Notes under the pieces: model-generated | Told to the model about the DNA's origin: nothing | The model's database searches: none | What the model saw: only the letters and a program-made list of their open reading frames with translations | Made by a program: the position numbers and the translations under genes | Shown here: positions 41,500-51,577 of the stretch, piece by piece | Numbering within the stretch: position 1 is the first letter of the stretch | How the letters are laid out: each line of letters opens with the position of its first letter | Source: Salinicoccus halitifaciens | Lineage (GTDB): Bacteria > Bacillota > Bacilli > Staphylococcales > Salinicoccaceae | Direction: 5' to 3' | Length of the DNA: 64,000 nucleotides | NCBI RefSeq assembly: GCF_021026095.1 | Contig: NZ_JAJNCU010000002.1 | Coordinates: 328,709 to 392,708, forward strand

Positions 41500-42720
41500 A
41501 TGTCGAAATTGGAAAGATATGCTTCACTGCTGGCCGAAGTCGGCCTGAATGTCCAGGAAGGCCAGAGGGTCTATATCAGCGCGTCCGTGGATGCACTGCC
41601 GCTCGTCCGTCTGGTGACTGAAAAGTCTTATCAGAAAGGTGCAAAAGACGTCAAAGTCAATTTGAAGGATGACGTGCTCACGCAGCTCCATGCACACCAC
41701 AAAAGCACGGAGGAGTATGCGAAGGTGCCGCAGTGGGCGATCGATGAACGCATGTTTTACTCGGATGAGAAGGCGGCCTTCCTCGCCATCACTTCATCTT
41801 CACCTGAACTGTTGAAAGGTGTGGATCCCGACAAGCTTAAAAGCATGCAGATCGCATACGGCAATGCTTTCAAGGAATATTCCAACCGCATCCAGTCCGA
41901 CCACCACAGCTGGTGCGTCGCAGGATACCCTTCAGCCGGATGGGCGAAGCTTGTATTCCCCGATAAGACGGAGGATGAAGCTGTGGACGCACTGCTCGAC
42001 CTCATCTTCTATACGATGCGGGTCGACCGGGAAGACCCGGTGGAGGCCTGGCAGGAGCTTGATGCCACGCTCCATGAGAAGGTGGACATCCTGAATGAAA
42101 ACCATTTCCATGCCCTGAGGTACTCAGGACCGGGTACGGACTTTACAATGGAGCTGCCGGAGAAGCACCTGTGGGCGGGCGCCTCAAGTGAAAATTCGGA
42201 CGGTGTGCGCTTCATGGCTAACATGCCGACGGAAGAAGTCTTCACGGCTCCGAAGAAGACCGGGGTCAACGGCTATGTTTCGAACACGAAGCCACTGAGC
42301 TACGGCGGCAACATCATCGACGGCTTCAAATTGACCTTCAAGGACGGCAAGGTCGTCGAATATGAAGCGGAACAGGGCGAAGATGTGCTCAAAAACCTGC
42401 TTGAGACCGATGAGGGGGCGAAGTATCTGGGCGAGGTCGCGCTTGTACCGGACGATTCCCCGATCTCGAACACCGATACATTGTTCTTCAATACGCTGTT
42501 CGATGAGAACGCCTCCTGCCATATCGCGCTCGGCAGTGCATACGGCTTCAGCATCGACGGCGGCAAGGACATGTCGCGTGAGGAACTCGCCGAAGAAGGC
42601 CTCAATGATTCGATCACCCATGTCGATTTCATGATCGGGAGTGCAGAACTCGACATATACGGCATCGACCCGGAAGGCAATGAAACGCCGATATTCAAAC
42701 AGGGCAACTGGGCAATATAA
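41500..42720 (+). CDS. M29-family metal-dependent aminopeptidase (AmpS type)
   Basis: 406 residues of the M29 (aminopeptidase T/S) family. Metal-binding residues occur in NMPTEEVFTAP, LGEVALVPDDSPI, NASCHIALGSAYG and THVDFMIGS. The C-terminal half forms the active site, the N-terminal half covers it in the dimer. It removes N-terminal amino acids from peptides, with a wide or hydrophobic preference. Cytoplasmic. GGGG and TTTTTTG precede the ATG; the ribosome binding site AAAGGGG is about 8 bases upstream. Confidence 0.92.
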   Translation: MSKLERYASLLAEVGLNVQEGQRVYISASVDALPLVRLVTEKSYQKGAKDVKVNLKDDVLTQLHAHHKSTEEYAKVPQWAIDERMFYSDEKAAFLAITSSSPELLKGVDPDKLKSMQIAYGNAFKEYSNRIQSDHHSWCVAGYPSAGWAKLVFPDKTEDEAVDALLDLIFYTMRVDREDPVEAWQELDATLHEKVDILNENHFHALRYSGPGTDFTMELPEKHLWAGASSENSDGVRFMANMPTEEVFTAPKKTGVNGYVSNTKPLSYGGNIIDGFKLTFKDGKVVEYEAEQGEDVLKNLLETDEGAKYLGEVALVPDDSPISNTDTLFFNTLFDENASCHIALGSAYGFSIDGGKDMSREELAEEGLNDSITHVDFMIGSAELDIYGIDPEGNETPIFKQGNWAI

Positions 42721-42800
42721 AATATAGTTCACTAAAACCTGCATTTTATGATAAAATATAAGTAACGAGAATTACTGATAACTTTGTTAGGAGGGCTTTC

Positions 42801-42956
42801 ATGAGCTATGCAATGATGTTACTCGTAGTGATAGCGTTCGTTTTCGCTATTCTTGGGTTTGCGGCAGTGCTGGGTTATTTCCTGCAGCAGGCATTCCCGG
42901 GCAGATCAGCAATTGAAGTGGATTCACCCGAGGAAGCTTTGAACAGAAAAATATAA
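42801..42956 (+). CDS. 51-aa single-helix membrane protein
   Basis: A short gene between the aminopeptidase and recX: GTTAGGAGGG upstream of ATG, an N-terminal helix (MMLLVVIAFVFAILGFAAVLGYFL) and a short polar tail (SAIEVDSPEEALNRKI). The very strong ribosome binding site and clean stop support a real gene. No homologue name is known to me. The helix followed by a conserved-looking acidic tail suggests an anchored adaptor. Confidence 0.65.
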   Translation: MSYAMMLLVVIAFVFAILGFAAVLGYFLQQAFPGRSAIEVDSPEEALNRKI

Positions 42957-43036
42957 TATATACAAATCAAGAGTGGAGAGGAGGATTCAGGTTCTCCTCT
43001 CTTTTTGGATTGTTTGATTTAAAAGAGGCGGTAGCG

Positions 43037-43819
43037 ATGATCAAAATCGATAAAGTTTCATTGAAGAAGAATGGTTTATATGAGGTTCATCTCTCCAATG
43101 GTGATAAGATGACGGTACACGAGGAATCACTCGTCAGGCACCGTCTGCTCAGCGGGAGGGAACTTACCGGGGAAGAACTGGAAGCAGTCACCGAAAGCAT
43201 TCAGTATGACCAGGCCTATGTGGACGCATTGAAATACATCAGCTACAAACTGCGGTCACATCATGAAATCAGGGAATATCTCGGTGAGGAATATGCGCCG
43301 TACATCGTCGATGACGTGGTGGGGCGCCTTATGGATGAAAACTACATCAATGATGAAATGTATGCCGAAGCGCTTAAGAACACGATGCTCAACACTTCCG
43401 ACAAAGGGCCGGGGATGCTTGAGAGGGAACTGAAGAAACACCGCATCGATGAGGAGATCATATTCCAAAAGACCGGTGCCTTCAGTGATGCGGTCGACAG
43501 TGAACGCATGAACAAACTGAAAGCCAAAGAGCTGAAAAGATATAAAGGTTCGCAGCGTCATTTTTCGATGAAGCTTCAGGAGAAACTGATGACCAAAGGC
43601 TACTATAAGGAACATATCGATCTGATCACCTTCGGCGCTGAGTTCGATGAGACCCCTTATTTTGAACGCGATTTTGAAAAGATATACAAAAGATACCGGA
43701 ACAGGCATGAAGGCTACGTGCTGAAGCAGAAGCTGACAGAGGCACTGCTCAGAAAAGGCTATGAGTATGATCTGATCCAGGAGAAATTAGGTGAGATGAC
43801 AGATGAAACCATTGGGTAA
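43037..43819 (+). CDS. recX: Regulatory protein RecX
   Basis: 260 residues, the long Firmicute RecX. Tandem three-helix repeats are seen, e.g. ALKYISYKLRSHHEIREYLGE, VGRLMDENYINDEMYAEALKNTM and LTEALLRKGYEYDLIQEKLGE. RecX binds along the RecA filament and limits recombination and SOS induction. Start 43037 follows AAGAGGCGG; it is not next to recA, as in staphylococci. The gene overlaps yfhH by 17 bases. Confidence 0.92.
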   Translation: MIKIDKVSLKKNGLYEVHLSNGDKMTVHEESLVRHRLLSGRELTGEELEAVTESIQYDQAYVDALKYISYKLRSHHEIREYLGEEYAPYIVDDVVGRLMDENYINDEMYAEALKNTMLNTSDKGPGMLERELKKHRIDEEIIFQKTGAFSDAVDSERMNKLKAKELKRYKGSQRHFSMKLQEKLMTKGYYKEHIDLITFGAEFDETPYFERDFEKIYKRYRNRHEGYVLKQKLTEALLRKGYEYDLIQEKLGEMTDETIG

Positions 43820-44123
43820 GATGACCAGGCGCGAAATAGAAGCATATATCGCCGAAAAACGTGAAGCGATGAGGAAAGCTGAAATGCTCGGCGTGGAAAA
43901 TGAATACAGGGTGAACGAACGGCAGGTGCTGATTGCGGAAAGCTATATGATAGATCTGAGCCAGATAGAAAAAGGGAAGATCTACAAACTCGTCAGCAAT
44001 GAAGACCATTATTTCAAAGTGGAATACTTGAAAGGTGTTTTTGCATGGGGCTTTTTCATCGGCGGCACCGAGAAAGAGACGGGTATTCCTGTAAGCATGC
44101 TCCAGCTGAAGCGGAAGGGATAG
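43803..44123 (+). CDS. yfhH: YfhH family protein (DUF1811)
   Basis: 106 residues: N-terminal helical half (MTRREIEAYIAEKREAMRKAEMLGVENEYRVNERQVLIAESYMID) and a beta C-terminal half (GKIYKLVSNEDHYFKVEYLKGVFAWGFF), an SH3-like fold in the known YfhH structure. Function unknown, but it keeps its place next to recX in Bacillus and Staphylococcus. It starts inside recX and is followed by the TagH-like gene after three bases. Confidence 0.88.
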   Translation: MKPLGKMTRREIEAYIAEKREAMRKAEMLGVENEYRVNERQVLIAESYMIDLSQIEKGKIYKLVSNEDHYFKVEYLKGVFAWGFFIGGTEKETGIPVSMLQLKRKG

Positions 44124-44126
44124 ACT

Positions 44127-45614
44127 ATGCAGGACATAATTCTGCTGAGGGGGCAGAACCTCTCATATGCCAAAGAATCGGGGCACCTCAGGAAACGGAT
44201 CCTTTCAAAGGACGAGACCCTCGTGATAAAAGATGTCTCATTCACTTTATACCGCGGAGAAGTCCTTGGGGTGCTCGGTGAATATGAGACACTTTATTAT
44301 TTGAAGGATATGATCACCGGGACGATCAACCCGAAGACGGGGAAGGCGAAGTCGGAAGCGGCCATTGCGGCATTCGACGTGATGGATCACGTACATAACC
44401 GTCACGCCTCGGTCCGTTTTCTGACCGAGCTGTTCAATGAATATATGAAGCCGGATGAAGTGGCGGCGGCAATGGAAGCTCTGGAGAAGAAAGTCTTCAT
44501 GAAGCGCGTATGGAACAGGCGCCTGAATACTTTGACGCGTGCTGAAATCGGTGCACTGCTGGTCGAGGCCGCATGTCATATCGATGCGGATGTATTCATC
44601 TTCTGCAATATGAGCAGCCATTTGAACGAGGCCACCAAAACCCGCTTCAAAGAAGCCGTCTCAAATTTTGAAAAGCAGGATAAAGGCGTCATGCTCCTTG
44701 AAACGGACATCGGCCTCATCCAGGAATCATCCAACTATTTCATATGGCTGAGCTACGGGCAGAAGCGGTATGAAGGCGGCGTGCAAAAAGGCGTGAACCG
44801 TTACAATGAATATCTTAAAGAGAAGAGCCGGGTCAAAAACACCGATGAAGAGAAAGCGTTCGACCTGGAATGGAAAAGGAATATATCCGAATACGCTCAC
44901 TATGAACATAACATGCAGCGGCTCAGCAAAAAGCAGACTTCCCTGATCGACAGGCTCAGCATCAGGAGGCTCATCGTCTCCTTCGTCCTCCTCTTCATCA
45001 TCATGGCCGCCTCCACGGTGATTTTCATGGACATCAATTTCACTGGAGCGGACCAGACTGCCGAACAGCAGGCGGTGCCTGCACTGGAGGAGGATGCTGA
45101 AAGTTTCGCCTATGGTTTCGTCTCGGCGGAAGCACTGGAACTCGGCGGAGAGGCGGTGCCGTACATGACGATGGTGGATGTCGTAAGGACCGGGGAAGGA
45201 AGTTATACGGTGCTCTTCAATGATGCAGAGCATGAAGTGCCGGAAGATGACATCATTTATTTCAATCCGGCGAGCCTTTACACCGAAACGACTTTTGAGG
45301 AACTTCTGCCGTATGCCGGAGATTCTTTTGCCGACAGCTATCAGTTCTATACGTTGTGGCTCTCCGGGGACGCAGAGAATGCCACGGATGAGCTGAACCT
45401 CGAGGCGGACGAGCACCGCGGATCGGTGCCCGGCTTCCCGATCACTTATCATTTCAGGAATGGCAATGTATTCTCGGTTGCATTCCCCGCTGAAGACACG
45501 GGGGAACTCCTGGATGAATATGACCTGACGAATGAAGAACAGATTTTCAGGGTGCAGGACGGCTACATGGTCCTGGACGGCGTAAACGATACCTGGCTGT
45601 ATGTCAGCAGGTGA
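44127..45614 (+). CDS. TagH-like protein with a degenerate nucleotide-binding domain
   Basis: 495 residues arranged like Bacillus TagH, the ATPase of wall teichoic acid export: an N-terminal ABC-like domain (about 1-235), a charged helical linker, one membrane helix (about 275-300: LIVSFVLLFIIMAASTVIFM) and an extracytoplasmic domain. However, the ATPase motifs are gone. The Walker A site reads GVLGEYETLYYLK, the Walker B site VFIFCNMSSHLN, the H-loop MLLETDIG, and no LSGGQ is present. The gene is intact, in frame and coupled to a TagG-like permease. It is probably an inactive scaffold or regulator. The assignment rests on layout and partner, so other ABC-derived origins are possible. Confidence 0.65.
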   Translation: MQDIILLRGQNLSYAKESGHLRKRILSKDETLVIKDVSFTLYRGEVLGVLGEYETLYYLKDMITGTINPKTGKAKSEAAIAAFDVMDHVHNRHASVRFLTELFNEYMKPDEVAAAMEALEKKVFMKRVWNRRLNTLTRAEIGALLVEAACHIDADVFIFCNMSSHLNEATKTRFKEAVSNFEKQDKGVMLLETDIGLIQESSNYFIWLSYGQKRYEGGVQKGVNRYNEYLKEKSRVKNTDEEKAFDLEWKRNISEYAHYEHNMQRLSKKQTSLIDRLSIRRLIVSFVLLFIIMAASTVIFMDINFTGADQTAEQQAVPALEEDAESFAYGFVSAEALELGGEAVPYMTMVDVVRTGEGSYTVLFNDAEHEVPEDDIIYFNPASLYTETTFEELLPYAGDSFADSYQFYTLWLSGDAENATDELNLEADEHRGSVPGFPITYHFRNGNVFSVAFPAEDTGELLDEYDLTNEEQIFRVQDGYMVLDGVNDTWLYVSR

Positions 45615-45624
45615 GGAGAGTATT

Positions 45625-46398
45625 ATGAAACAGAAGATTAATTATTTGATCCGTGAATTTTTTCATCAGGTTGAAGAATATAAAGCGCATAATCTGACAC
45701 CGCTGTTGATGTATGTAATATGTGCCGTGTTTCTTCTGATTGGTGCCCTGACACTGTCGGAAGCTGAAAATGTACGGTACCTGTACCTCGTCATGGGACT
45801 GATGGCGACGATCTGGCTTTTCAGCATGGTGGTGCTGAACCGCAACATCGTCTTCATCAAGGATTCGATCGTCAAGATCAGCTATGTATCGGTATTTTAC
45901 AGGATCATGCCGGTGATCCTGTTCCAGACGTTCATATTTGTACTGTTCATGGCGGTGAACGCCGCGATCGTCTCACTGTCGCTGAACGACTGGATGATCA
46001 ACTTGTTCACGATGATGTACTATATCGTACTTGGCGTCCTGTTGATCGTTCCATTTATATTATTTTATCTGATCGTCAACTCGCCGAACGACAAATTCAA
46101 CATGCTCGTCTTCATCATTCTTGTGCTTGCAGTCCCGATCCTGTACCTGCCGGAACAGCTGCCGTCGGGGCTTGAGAGCCTTCTCAGCCTGAATCCGTTT
46201 TATTATGTGGTGAACGGACTCCAGACGAATGCGGTCAACATCGCATGGAACATCAACCGGCTGCCGCATGATGTGCTGTTCTTTGCCCAGATGGGGTTGT
46301 TGTATCTGTGGATCTTCAAACTCTATGACAAGATGAAATTCACTTTTTATGATTTCAATAGGAAGCATCGGGGCAGTGCGGACGGCGCTGTGGAATAA
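45625..46398 (+). CDS. TagG-like ABC-2 permease
   Basis: 257 residues with six helices. LSLNPFYYVVNGLQTNAVN is the conserved segment of ABC-2 permeases exporting teichoic acids and polysaccharides (NPxYYxxxGxR), here with Gln in place of the usual Arg. GAGGAG precedes the ATG, ten bases after the TagH-like gene. Together they look like a paralogous teichoic-acid-type exporter pair whose ATPase has decayed or been repurposed. Substrate unknown. Confidence 0.72.
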   Translation: MKQKINYLIREFFHQVEEYKAHNLTPLLMYVICAVFLLIGALTLSEAENVRYLYLVMGLMATIWLFSMVVLNRNIVFIKDSIVKISYVSVFYRIMPVILFQTFIFVLFMAVNAAIVSLSLNDWMINLFTMMYYIVLGVLLIVPFILFYLIVNSPNDKFNMLVFIILVLAVPILYLPEQLPSGLESLLSLNPFYYVVNGLQTNAVNIAWNINRLPHDVLFFAQMGLLYLWIFKLYDKMKFTFYDFNRKHRGSADGAVE

Positions 46399-46406
46399 TC
46401 CAAAAA

Positions 46407-46432
46407 AAAGACAGGCGATGCCTGTCTTTTTG
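46407..46432. terminator. Bidirectional terminator
   Basis: AAAAGACAGGC / GCCTGTCTTTT with GAT loop between the convergent permease and yfhP genes. Confidence 0.87.
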
Positions 46433-47410
46433 TTATGATTCCAGGAGTTTCCGCTGGAGCTTCTCTTCCGAGAAGACCCATCCGGTATAGCTGTGGATGA
46501 CTTCATAGCTCTTTTTATCCAGATGCATGATGCAGACGAACGGATAGTGTCCTTCCTTCAAATACCTGAGGTCGATATAGCGGACCTCAAAAGTGTCCGC
46601 ATCCAGAGATTTCATCTCGTAACGGTAGATGGACGAGAAGAATGTGAATGCCTTGAAGTTACGGTCATGCTTGATTGCCATGAAGATCTTATGCGGTAGC
46701 TTGTCTTCCCGGTTGAACCTGTCGTAGAATATGATGTTCTCCTTGAAGCTCCGGCCGACATAATATGCCTTGTCGGTGACGACGACGATGCGCCACTGGT
46801 TGAAATGGATGGTCGGCATGACGAATGTACGATTGATGGCGTCATTCGGCAACTGTTTTTCGACTTTCCTGACCAAAAACTGCTGCATGAAATATCTGGA
46901 GATATAATATGCCACGAGCAATGCGTACATCATAATGAATAAGATGACCGGGGAGAACCCGAGGAACCACAGCACGAAGTAGAGGCCGTGGACAACCAGT
47001 ATCGGCACGTCCACCGTATTTATGATTCCAAGCTGTATCCATGTGTTGTCCACCGGCCGCAGGGCCTGGGTGCCGTAGGAATTGAATATATCCACGAATA
47101 CATGGAGGAACACTGCAAGCTGGACCCATAAATATGTATTGACCAGCGGCAGGCCGAACGCAAAGTGCGCAATCGCCGTCAGCAATACGGGCCAGATTAA
47201 GAATGTGAACGGCAGTGAATGGGTGATGCCGCGGTGGTGGGTGATGTAGACGGCATTGTTCCTCATCTTCAAGACCGTATCTATATCAGGCACAAGGGAT
47301 GCACCTACCATTGTGGCGATAAAACCCGTCGAAACCGCATCGATGTTCGGATCGATCGTCGCGAGCCCCACCAGGGTGCCGCCCATTAAAGTATGTGTAA
47401 GAGTATCCAT
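46433..47410 (-). CDS. yfhP: YfhP-type membrane-bound metal-dependent hydrolase
   Basis: 325 residues. THTLMGG, GASLVPDIDTVLKMRN, HHRGITHSLPF and HVFVDIFNSYGTQALRP carry the conserved His/Asp pattern of the YdjM/YfhP family, in four to five helices, followed by a soluble C-terminal domain of about 130 residues that is absent in the short homologue at 35856. The role is not known. It is divergent from mutY, an arrangement shared with Bacillus and Staphylococcus. GGAGGC precedes the ATG. Confidence 0.9.
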   Translation of the reverse strand: MDTLTHTLMGGTLVGLATIDPNIDAVSTGFIATMVGASLVPDIDTVLKMRNNAVYITHHRGITHSLPFTFLIWPVLLTAIAHFAFGLPLVNTYLWVQLAVFLHVFVDIFNSYGTQALRPVDNTWIQLGIINTVDVPILVVHGLYFVLWFLGFSPVILFIMMYALLVAYYISRYFMQQFLVRKVEKQLPNDAINRTFVMPTIHFNQWRIVVVTDKAYYVGRSFKENIIFYDRFNREDKLPHKIFMAIKHDRNFKAFTFFSSIYRYEMKSLDADTFEVRYIDLRYLKEGHYPFVCIMHLDKKSYEVIHSYTGWVFSEEKLQRKLLES

Positions 47411-47476
47411 AGTTATGCCTCCAGTCAGTATGATATCATTGAAAGATAAAAATCAATTTGTTAAAGGAAAATCAGT

Positions 47477-48514
47477 ATGTTACAGCCATCGACATTCAAT
47501 AATAACCTACTCGAGTGGTATCACTCAAATAAAAGGGATCTGCCCTGGCGGCAGACGGAAGACCCGTATAAAATATGGCTCAGCGAAGTCATGCTGCAAC
47601 AGACTCAGGTCATTACTGTTATTCCCTATTTCGAGAAATTTATAACAAAATATCCGACGTTATCCGACCTCGCCGATGCAGATGAAGAGGCGCTCCTGAA
47701 GGACTGGGAGGGTCTCGGATATTACAACAGGATCCGCAATTTCCAAAGTGCGGTCAGGGAAGTCAAAGAAAATTACGGGGCGGAGGTCCCGGAAGATCCG
47801 GATGAATTCTTCAAACTTAAAGGCGTCGGGCCGTATATCGGCGGCGCGGTGCAGAGCATCGCATTCAATCATCTCCTTGCAGCTGTGGACGGCAACGTGC
47901 TCCGTGTCATGTCACGTCTCAATGCGGATGCGAGGGATACGACGAAGGCGGGTGTGCAGAAATCCGTCAAGGAAGAGATCGAATCCATGATGCCGCTTGA
48001 AGCGGGGGATTTCAACCAGGCGCTGATGGAACTCGGCGCGACCGTCTGCACGCCCCGGACGCCAAAATGCATCGTATGCCCCGTCCAGGAACACTGTGAG
48101 GCATTCAGGGATAACACCGTACACGACTATCCTGTAAAGAAGAAGAAGCCAAAGAAGAAAGAAGAGTACTATAATGTCTATTTCATCTTGAACGACAGGG
48201 AGGAAATCTACCTTTACAGGCAGGAGGGCGACCTGTTGAAAGGGATGTACGAACTGCCGAAGTTCGATGTCGACACGAGCATGGAGAATATAGAAAGTGA
48301 GCTCGGCGTGGAGCTGGATCAGAAAAAGGTGTATATCGGCAGTGATAAGCATGTCTTCACACATAAAGTGTGGTATATGGAGAGCTACCTGCTCCATACG
48401 ACTTCTTCCAATGAACACTTCATGCCGCTTGATGAAGTGAGGGATGTGCCGATGAGCACGGCGATGAAGAAGGTCTTCAGGAAATTGGCCACGGACGGGG
48501 CGGGCGGCCTGTAA
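47477..48514 (+). CDS. mutY: A/G-specific adenine DNA glycosylase
   Basis: 345 residues. Catalytic Glu in [10 protein letters not shown], HhH motif [17 protein letters not shown], catalytic Asp in [12 protein letters not shown], and [4Fe-4S] cysteines in [17 protein letters not shown] (C-x6-C-x2-C-x5-C). The C-terminal NUDIX-like domain recognises 8-oxoguanine. The enzyme removes A mispaired with 8-oxoG. AAAGGA precedes the ATG. Confidence 0.95.
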   Translation: MLQPSTFNNNLLEWYHSNKRDLPWRQTEDPYKIWLSEVMLQQTQVITVIPYFEKFITKYPTLSDLADADEEALLKDWEGLGYYNRIRNFQSAVREVKENYGAEVPEDPDEFFKLKGVGPYIGGAVQSIAFNHLLAAVDGNVLRVMSRLNADARDTTKAGVQKSVKEEIESMMPLEAGDFNQALMELGATVCTPRTPKCIVCPVQEHCEAFRDNTVHDYPVKKKKPKKKEEYYNVYFILNDREEIYLYRQEGDLLKGMYELPKFDVDTSMENIESELGVELDQKKVYIGSDKHVFTHKVWYMESYLLHTTSSNEHFMPLDEVRDVPMSTAMKKVFRKLATDGAGGL

Positions 48515-48570
48515 AGTCCAAAGCCCTGTGTTATAATATAAAAGTATTAACTCCAGAGGTGGTGTGGAAT

Positions 48571-49116
48571 ATGGGTGTAGAATCCATACCAAAAGAAGGC
48601 AACAAAGTCAGAGTGCAGAGTTATAAGCACGACGGCTCCATTCACCGTGTCTGGTCGGAGACGACCATATTGAAGGGCACGGACCATGTGGTGATCGGCG
48701 GAAACAACCGTACGCTGGTCACCGAGAGCGATGGCAGGACATGGGTGACAAGGGAGCCTGCGATCGTTTATTTCCATACGGAATACTGGTTCAATGTGAT
48801 ATGCATGTTCCGGGAGGACGGCGTCTATTACTACTGCAACCTGTCTTCGCCCTATGTCTATGACGGCGAGGCGATCAAGTATATCGATTATGACCTGGAT
48901 ATAAAAGTGTATCCGGACGGCAAGTACCATCTGCTGGATGAGGATGAATACCATCTGCACAAGGAACGCATGGGATATTCAGAGGACATCGACGCCATCC
49001 TGAAAAGAAATGTCGATGTGCTGCAGCAATGGATAGAACGTAAAAAAGGGCCTTTTGCGCCCGATTTCATCAAAGTCTGGCAAAATCGCTTCAATAATGA
49101 CTTCAAGTCATACTGA
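48571..49116 (+). CDS. Nucleoside tri-/diphosphate phosphatase, Ntdp family (DUF402)
   Basis: 181 residues beginning [10 protein letters not shown], matching the staphylococcal DUF402 protein known as Ntdp. Metal-binding acidic residues fall in [22 protein letters not shown] and the [10 protein letters not shown] segment. It hydrolyses nucleoside tri- and diphosphates in vitro. Start 48571 follows AGAGGTGG; a GTG 12 bases upstream lies in that site. Order mutY-ntdp-Sav1866 type exporter is as in S. aureus. Confidence 0.88.
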   Translation: MGVESIPKEGNKVRVQSYKHDGSIHRVWSETTILKGTDHVVIGGNNRTLVTESDGRTWVTREPAIVYFHTEYWFNVICMFREDGVYYYCNLSSPYVYDGEAIKYIDYDLDIKVYPDGKYHLLDEDEYHLHKERMGYSEDIDAILKRNVDVLQQWIERKKGPFAPDFIKVWQNRFNNDFKSY

Positions 49117-49144
49117 ACCAATCAACCCGGTTGATTGGTTTTTC
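49116..49144 (+). terminator. Terminator of the ntdp gene
   Basis: AACCAATCAAC / GTTGATTGGTT hairpin with CCG loop and T-run. Confidence 0.85.
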
Positions 49145-49165
49145 GAATGTTAAGGAGGATTCCCA

Positions 49166-50902
49166 TTGATAAGAAGATACTTGAAGTTTGTACGGCCATA
49201 CATGTGGCTGATATTTCTGACGATCATCATCGGTATACTGAAATTCGGTATTCCGCTCCTTATTCCACTTTTAATCAGGTACACAATCGATGATATCATC
49301 ATGCCTGAAGGGCTCGGTACAGATGAACGGATCACGATGCTGATACAGATACTGCTCGTTTTCGCATTCATATTCGTGATCATCAGGCCGCCGGTCGAAT
49401 ACTTCAGGCAGTATCTGGCACAGTGGACGAGCAATAAGATCTTGTATGATATCCGCAAGAAATTATACGGACATCTGCAGATGCTGAGTGCCAAGTACTA
49501 TTCGAACAATAAAGTCGGCGAAATCATTTCGCGGGTCATCAACGATGTGGAGCAGACCAAGGACTTCATAATGACGGGTCTGATGAACATATGGCTGGAC
49601 CTTGCGACCATCCTGATCGCCCTTGCGATCATGTTCAGCCTCCACGGCCAGCTGACGCTTGTCGCAATGATCATATTCCCGCTCTACATTTTCGGAGTGT
49701 GGTTCTTCTTCGGAAGGCTGCGCATGTACACCCGCAGACGTTCACAGGCGCTGGCGGAAGTCCAGGGATACCTGCATGAAAGGATCCAGGGCATCAATGT
49801 CATCAAAAGCTTTGCGGTGGAGGAGAATGAAGCCGGGCGCTTCAATGAGAGGAACGGCAATTTCCTTGAAAAAGCGACGACTCATGCCAAGTGGACAGCC
49901 CGCAGTTTCATGGTGGTCAACACCATCACCGACATCGGTCCGCTCCTTGTCATCGGCTTCGGTGCCTACCAGGTGATCCAGGGCAATCTGACCGTCGGTA
50001 CGCTCGCGGCATTCATCGCCTATCTCGATCTGCTTTACGGCCCGCTGCGCCGCCTCGTCTCCTCATCGACGGCGCTCACACAGAGCATCGCCTCGATGGA
50101 CCGTGTGTTCCAGCTCTTCGATCAGAAGTATGATGTGACGGATAAACCGGGTGCAGTGGAAATGGAATCGACGGATGGGAACCTCAGATTCAACAACGCC
50201 GGTTTCAGATATAGCGATGAAGGCCGGCAGGTGCTGAAAAACCTGAACCTCGACATCAACAGCGGGGAGACGGTCGCCTTCGTCGGCATGAGCGGCGGCG
50301 GAAAGTCGACGCTTGTGAACCTCATACCGAGATTTTATGATGTCACCGAGGGCAGCATCACGCTTGACGGTACGGACATCCGGGATTTCACGGTGTCCTC
50401 GCTCAGGAACCAGATCGGCATCGTCATGCAGGAAAACGTCCTGTTCTCGGAGACGGTCAAAGAAAACATCCTCCTTGCCCGTCCGGATGCGACGGATGAG
50501 GAAGTCGTCGAAGCGGCGAAGCATGCGAATGCACATGATTTCATCATGATGCTCGAGAATGGATACGATACAGAGGTCGGTGAACGGGGCGTCAAATTGT
50601 CGGGCGGCCAGAAACAGCGCATCGCGATTGCCAGGGTATTCCTGAAGAATCCGCCAATCCTCATACTGGATGAAGCAACCAGTGCACTGGATCTGGAGAG
50701 TGAAAGCATCATCCAGGAAACGCTGCTCAAATTATCCGCAGAACGCACGACCGTCATCGTCGCCCACAGGTTATCGACGGTGACCCATGCAGATAAGATC
50801 CATGTCCTGAGCAACGGGGAAGTGGTCGAATCCGGCACGCACAATGAACTGATGAGCAGGCAGGGAGACTATTACGATCTCTACAGCATTCAAAACTTAT
50901 AA
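49166..50902 (+). CDS. Multidrug ABC exporter, Sav1866 type
   Basis: 578 residues, the same length as Sav1866 of S. aureus and very close to it in sequence as remembered ([50 protein letters not shown]). Six helices form the exporter domain (1-320); the nucleotide-binding domain has GMSGGGKST, the Q-loop, [27 protein letters not shown] and the H-loop AHRLST. The homodimer exports lipophilic drugs or lipids. TTG start with AAGGAGGA upstream. Confidence 0.95.
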   Translation: MIRRYLKFVRPYMWLIFLTIIIGILKFGIPLLIPLLIRYTIDDIIMPEGLGTDERITMLIQILLVFAFIFVIIRPPVEYFRQYLAQWTSNKILYDIRKKLYGHLQMLSAKYYSNNKVGEIISRVINDVEQTKDFIMTGLMNIWLDLATILIALAIMFSLHGQLTLVAMIIFPLYIFGVWFFFGRLRMYTRRRSQALAEVQGYLHERIQGINVIKSFAVEENEAGRFNERNGNFLEKATTHAKWTARSFMVVNTITDIGPLLVIGFGAYQVIQGNLTVGTLAAFIAYLDLLYGPLRRLVSSSTALTQSIASMDRVFQLFDQKYDVTDKPGAVEMESTDGNLRFNNAGFRYSDEGRQVLKNLNLDINSGETVAFVGMSGGGKSTLVNLIPRFYDVTEGSITLDGTDIRDFTVSSLRNQIGIVMQENVLFSETVKENILLARPDATDEEVVEAAKHANAHDFIMMLENGYDTEVGERGVKLSGGQKQRIAIARVFLKNPPILILDEATSALDLESESIIQETLLKLSAERTTVIVAHRLSTVTHADKIHVLSNGEVVESGTHNELMSRQGDYYDLYSIQNL

Positions 50903-50913
50903 GGTGATTCATA

Positions 50914-51537
50914 ATGACAGATAAATTTCAATCCGATGTGGATATCAGTTTTTTAAAAACGGATACGTTAAATGCGGCAAAAAGGCTGCTCGGTCTTGAA
51001 ATCATCACCAGAGTCGGTGATGAGGTGACCAGCGGGTTCATCACCGAAGTGGAAGCCTATCTCGGCGTGAATGATAAGGCGGCGCATACTTTCGGCGGCA
51101 GGCGGAACAAGAAGAATGAAATGATGTATAAGCCGTACGGCCATATATATGTCTACACGATGCACGGGCACAACTGCATGAACTTCCTCACCACTGAAGG
51201 TGAGCCGGAAGGAATTTTGATCCGTGCGGTTGAACCGAACATGGGCATCGATGTGATGAAGGAGCGGCGCGGGAGGGACATCAACCTGACCGACGGGCCC
51301 GGCAAGCTCACGAAATCGCTCGGCATTACACGGGGCGCGCACAACGGCATGGAACTGAACAATGATGTCCTGATCGTCAGGCATGGCAGGACGCCCGGCA
51401 ATATCCTGGCGACACCGAGGATCGGCATCGACAACAAGGAAGAAGCGGTGGATTACCCTTACAGGTTCATCGTGGAAGGCAACCCGCATGTCAGCAGGTT
51501 CAAAGGTAAGGCCGCCGCAAACAAAGGCTGGAAATGA
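50914..51537 (+). CDS. 3-methyladenine DNA glycosylase (AAG/MPG family)
   Basis: 207 residues. SGFITEVEAYLGVNDKAAHTFGGRRNKKNEMMYKPYGHIYVYTMHGHNCMNFLTTEGEPEGILIRAVEP is the AAG core, with catalytic Glu in TEVEAY. It removes alkylated purines and possibly hypoxanthine. AAGGTG precedes the ATG, 11 bases after the exporter gene, so likely co-transcribed. A terminator follows. Confidence 0.93.
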   Translation: MTDKFQSDVDISFLKTDTLNAAKRLLGLEIITRVGDEVTSGFITEVEAYLGVNDKAAHTFGGRRNKKNEMMYKPYGHIYVYTMHGHNCMNFLTTEGEPEGILIRAVEPNMGIDVMKERRGRDINLTDGPGKLTKSLGITRGAHNGMELNNDVLIVRHGRTPGNILATPRIGIDNKEEAVDYPYRFIVEGNPHVSRFKGKAAANKGWK

Positions 51538-51577
51538 AAGAGCTGGAATCTCAATATGAGATTCCAGCTCTTTTTTT
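51537..51577. terminator. Bidirectional terminator
   Basis: AAAGAGCTGGAATCTC / GAGATTCCAGCTCTTT hairpin with AATAT loop and T-run, between the glycosylase gene and gltC. Confidence 0.9.
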
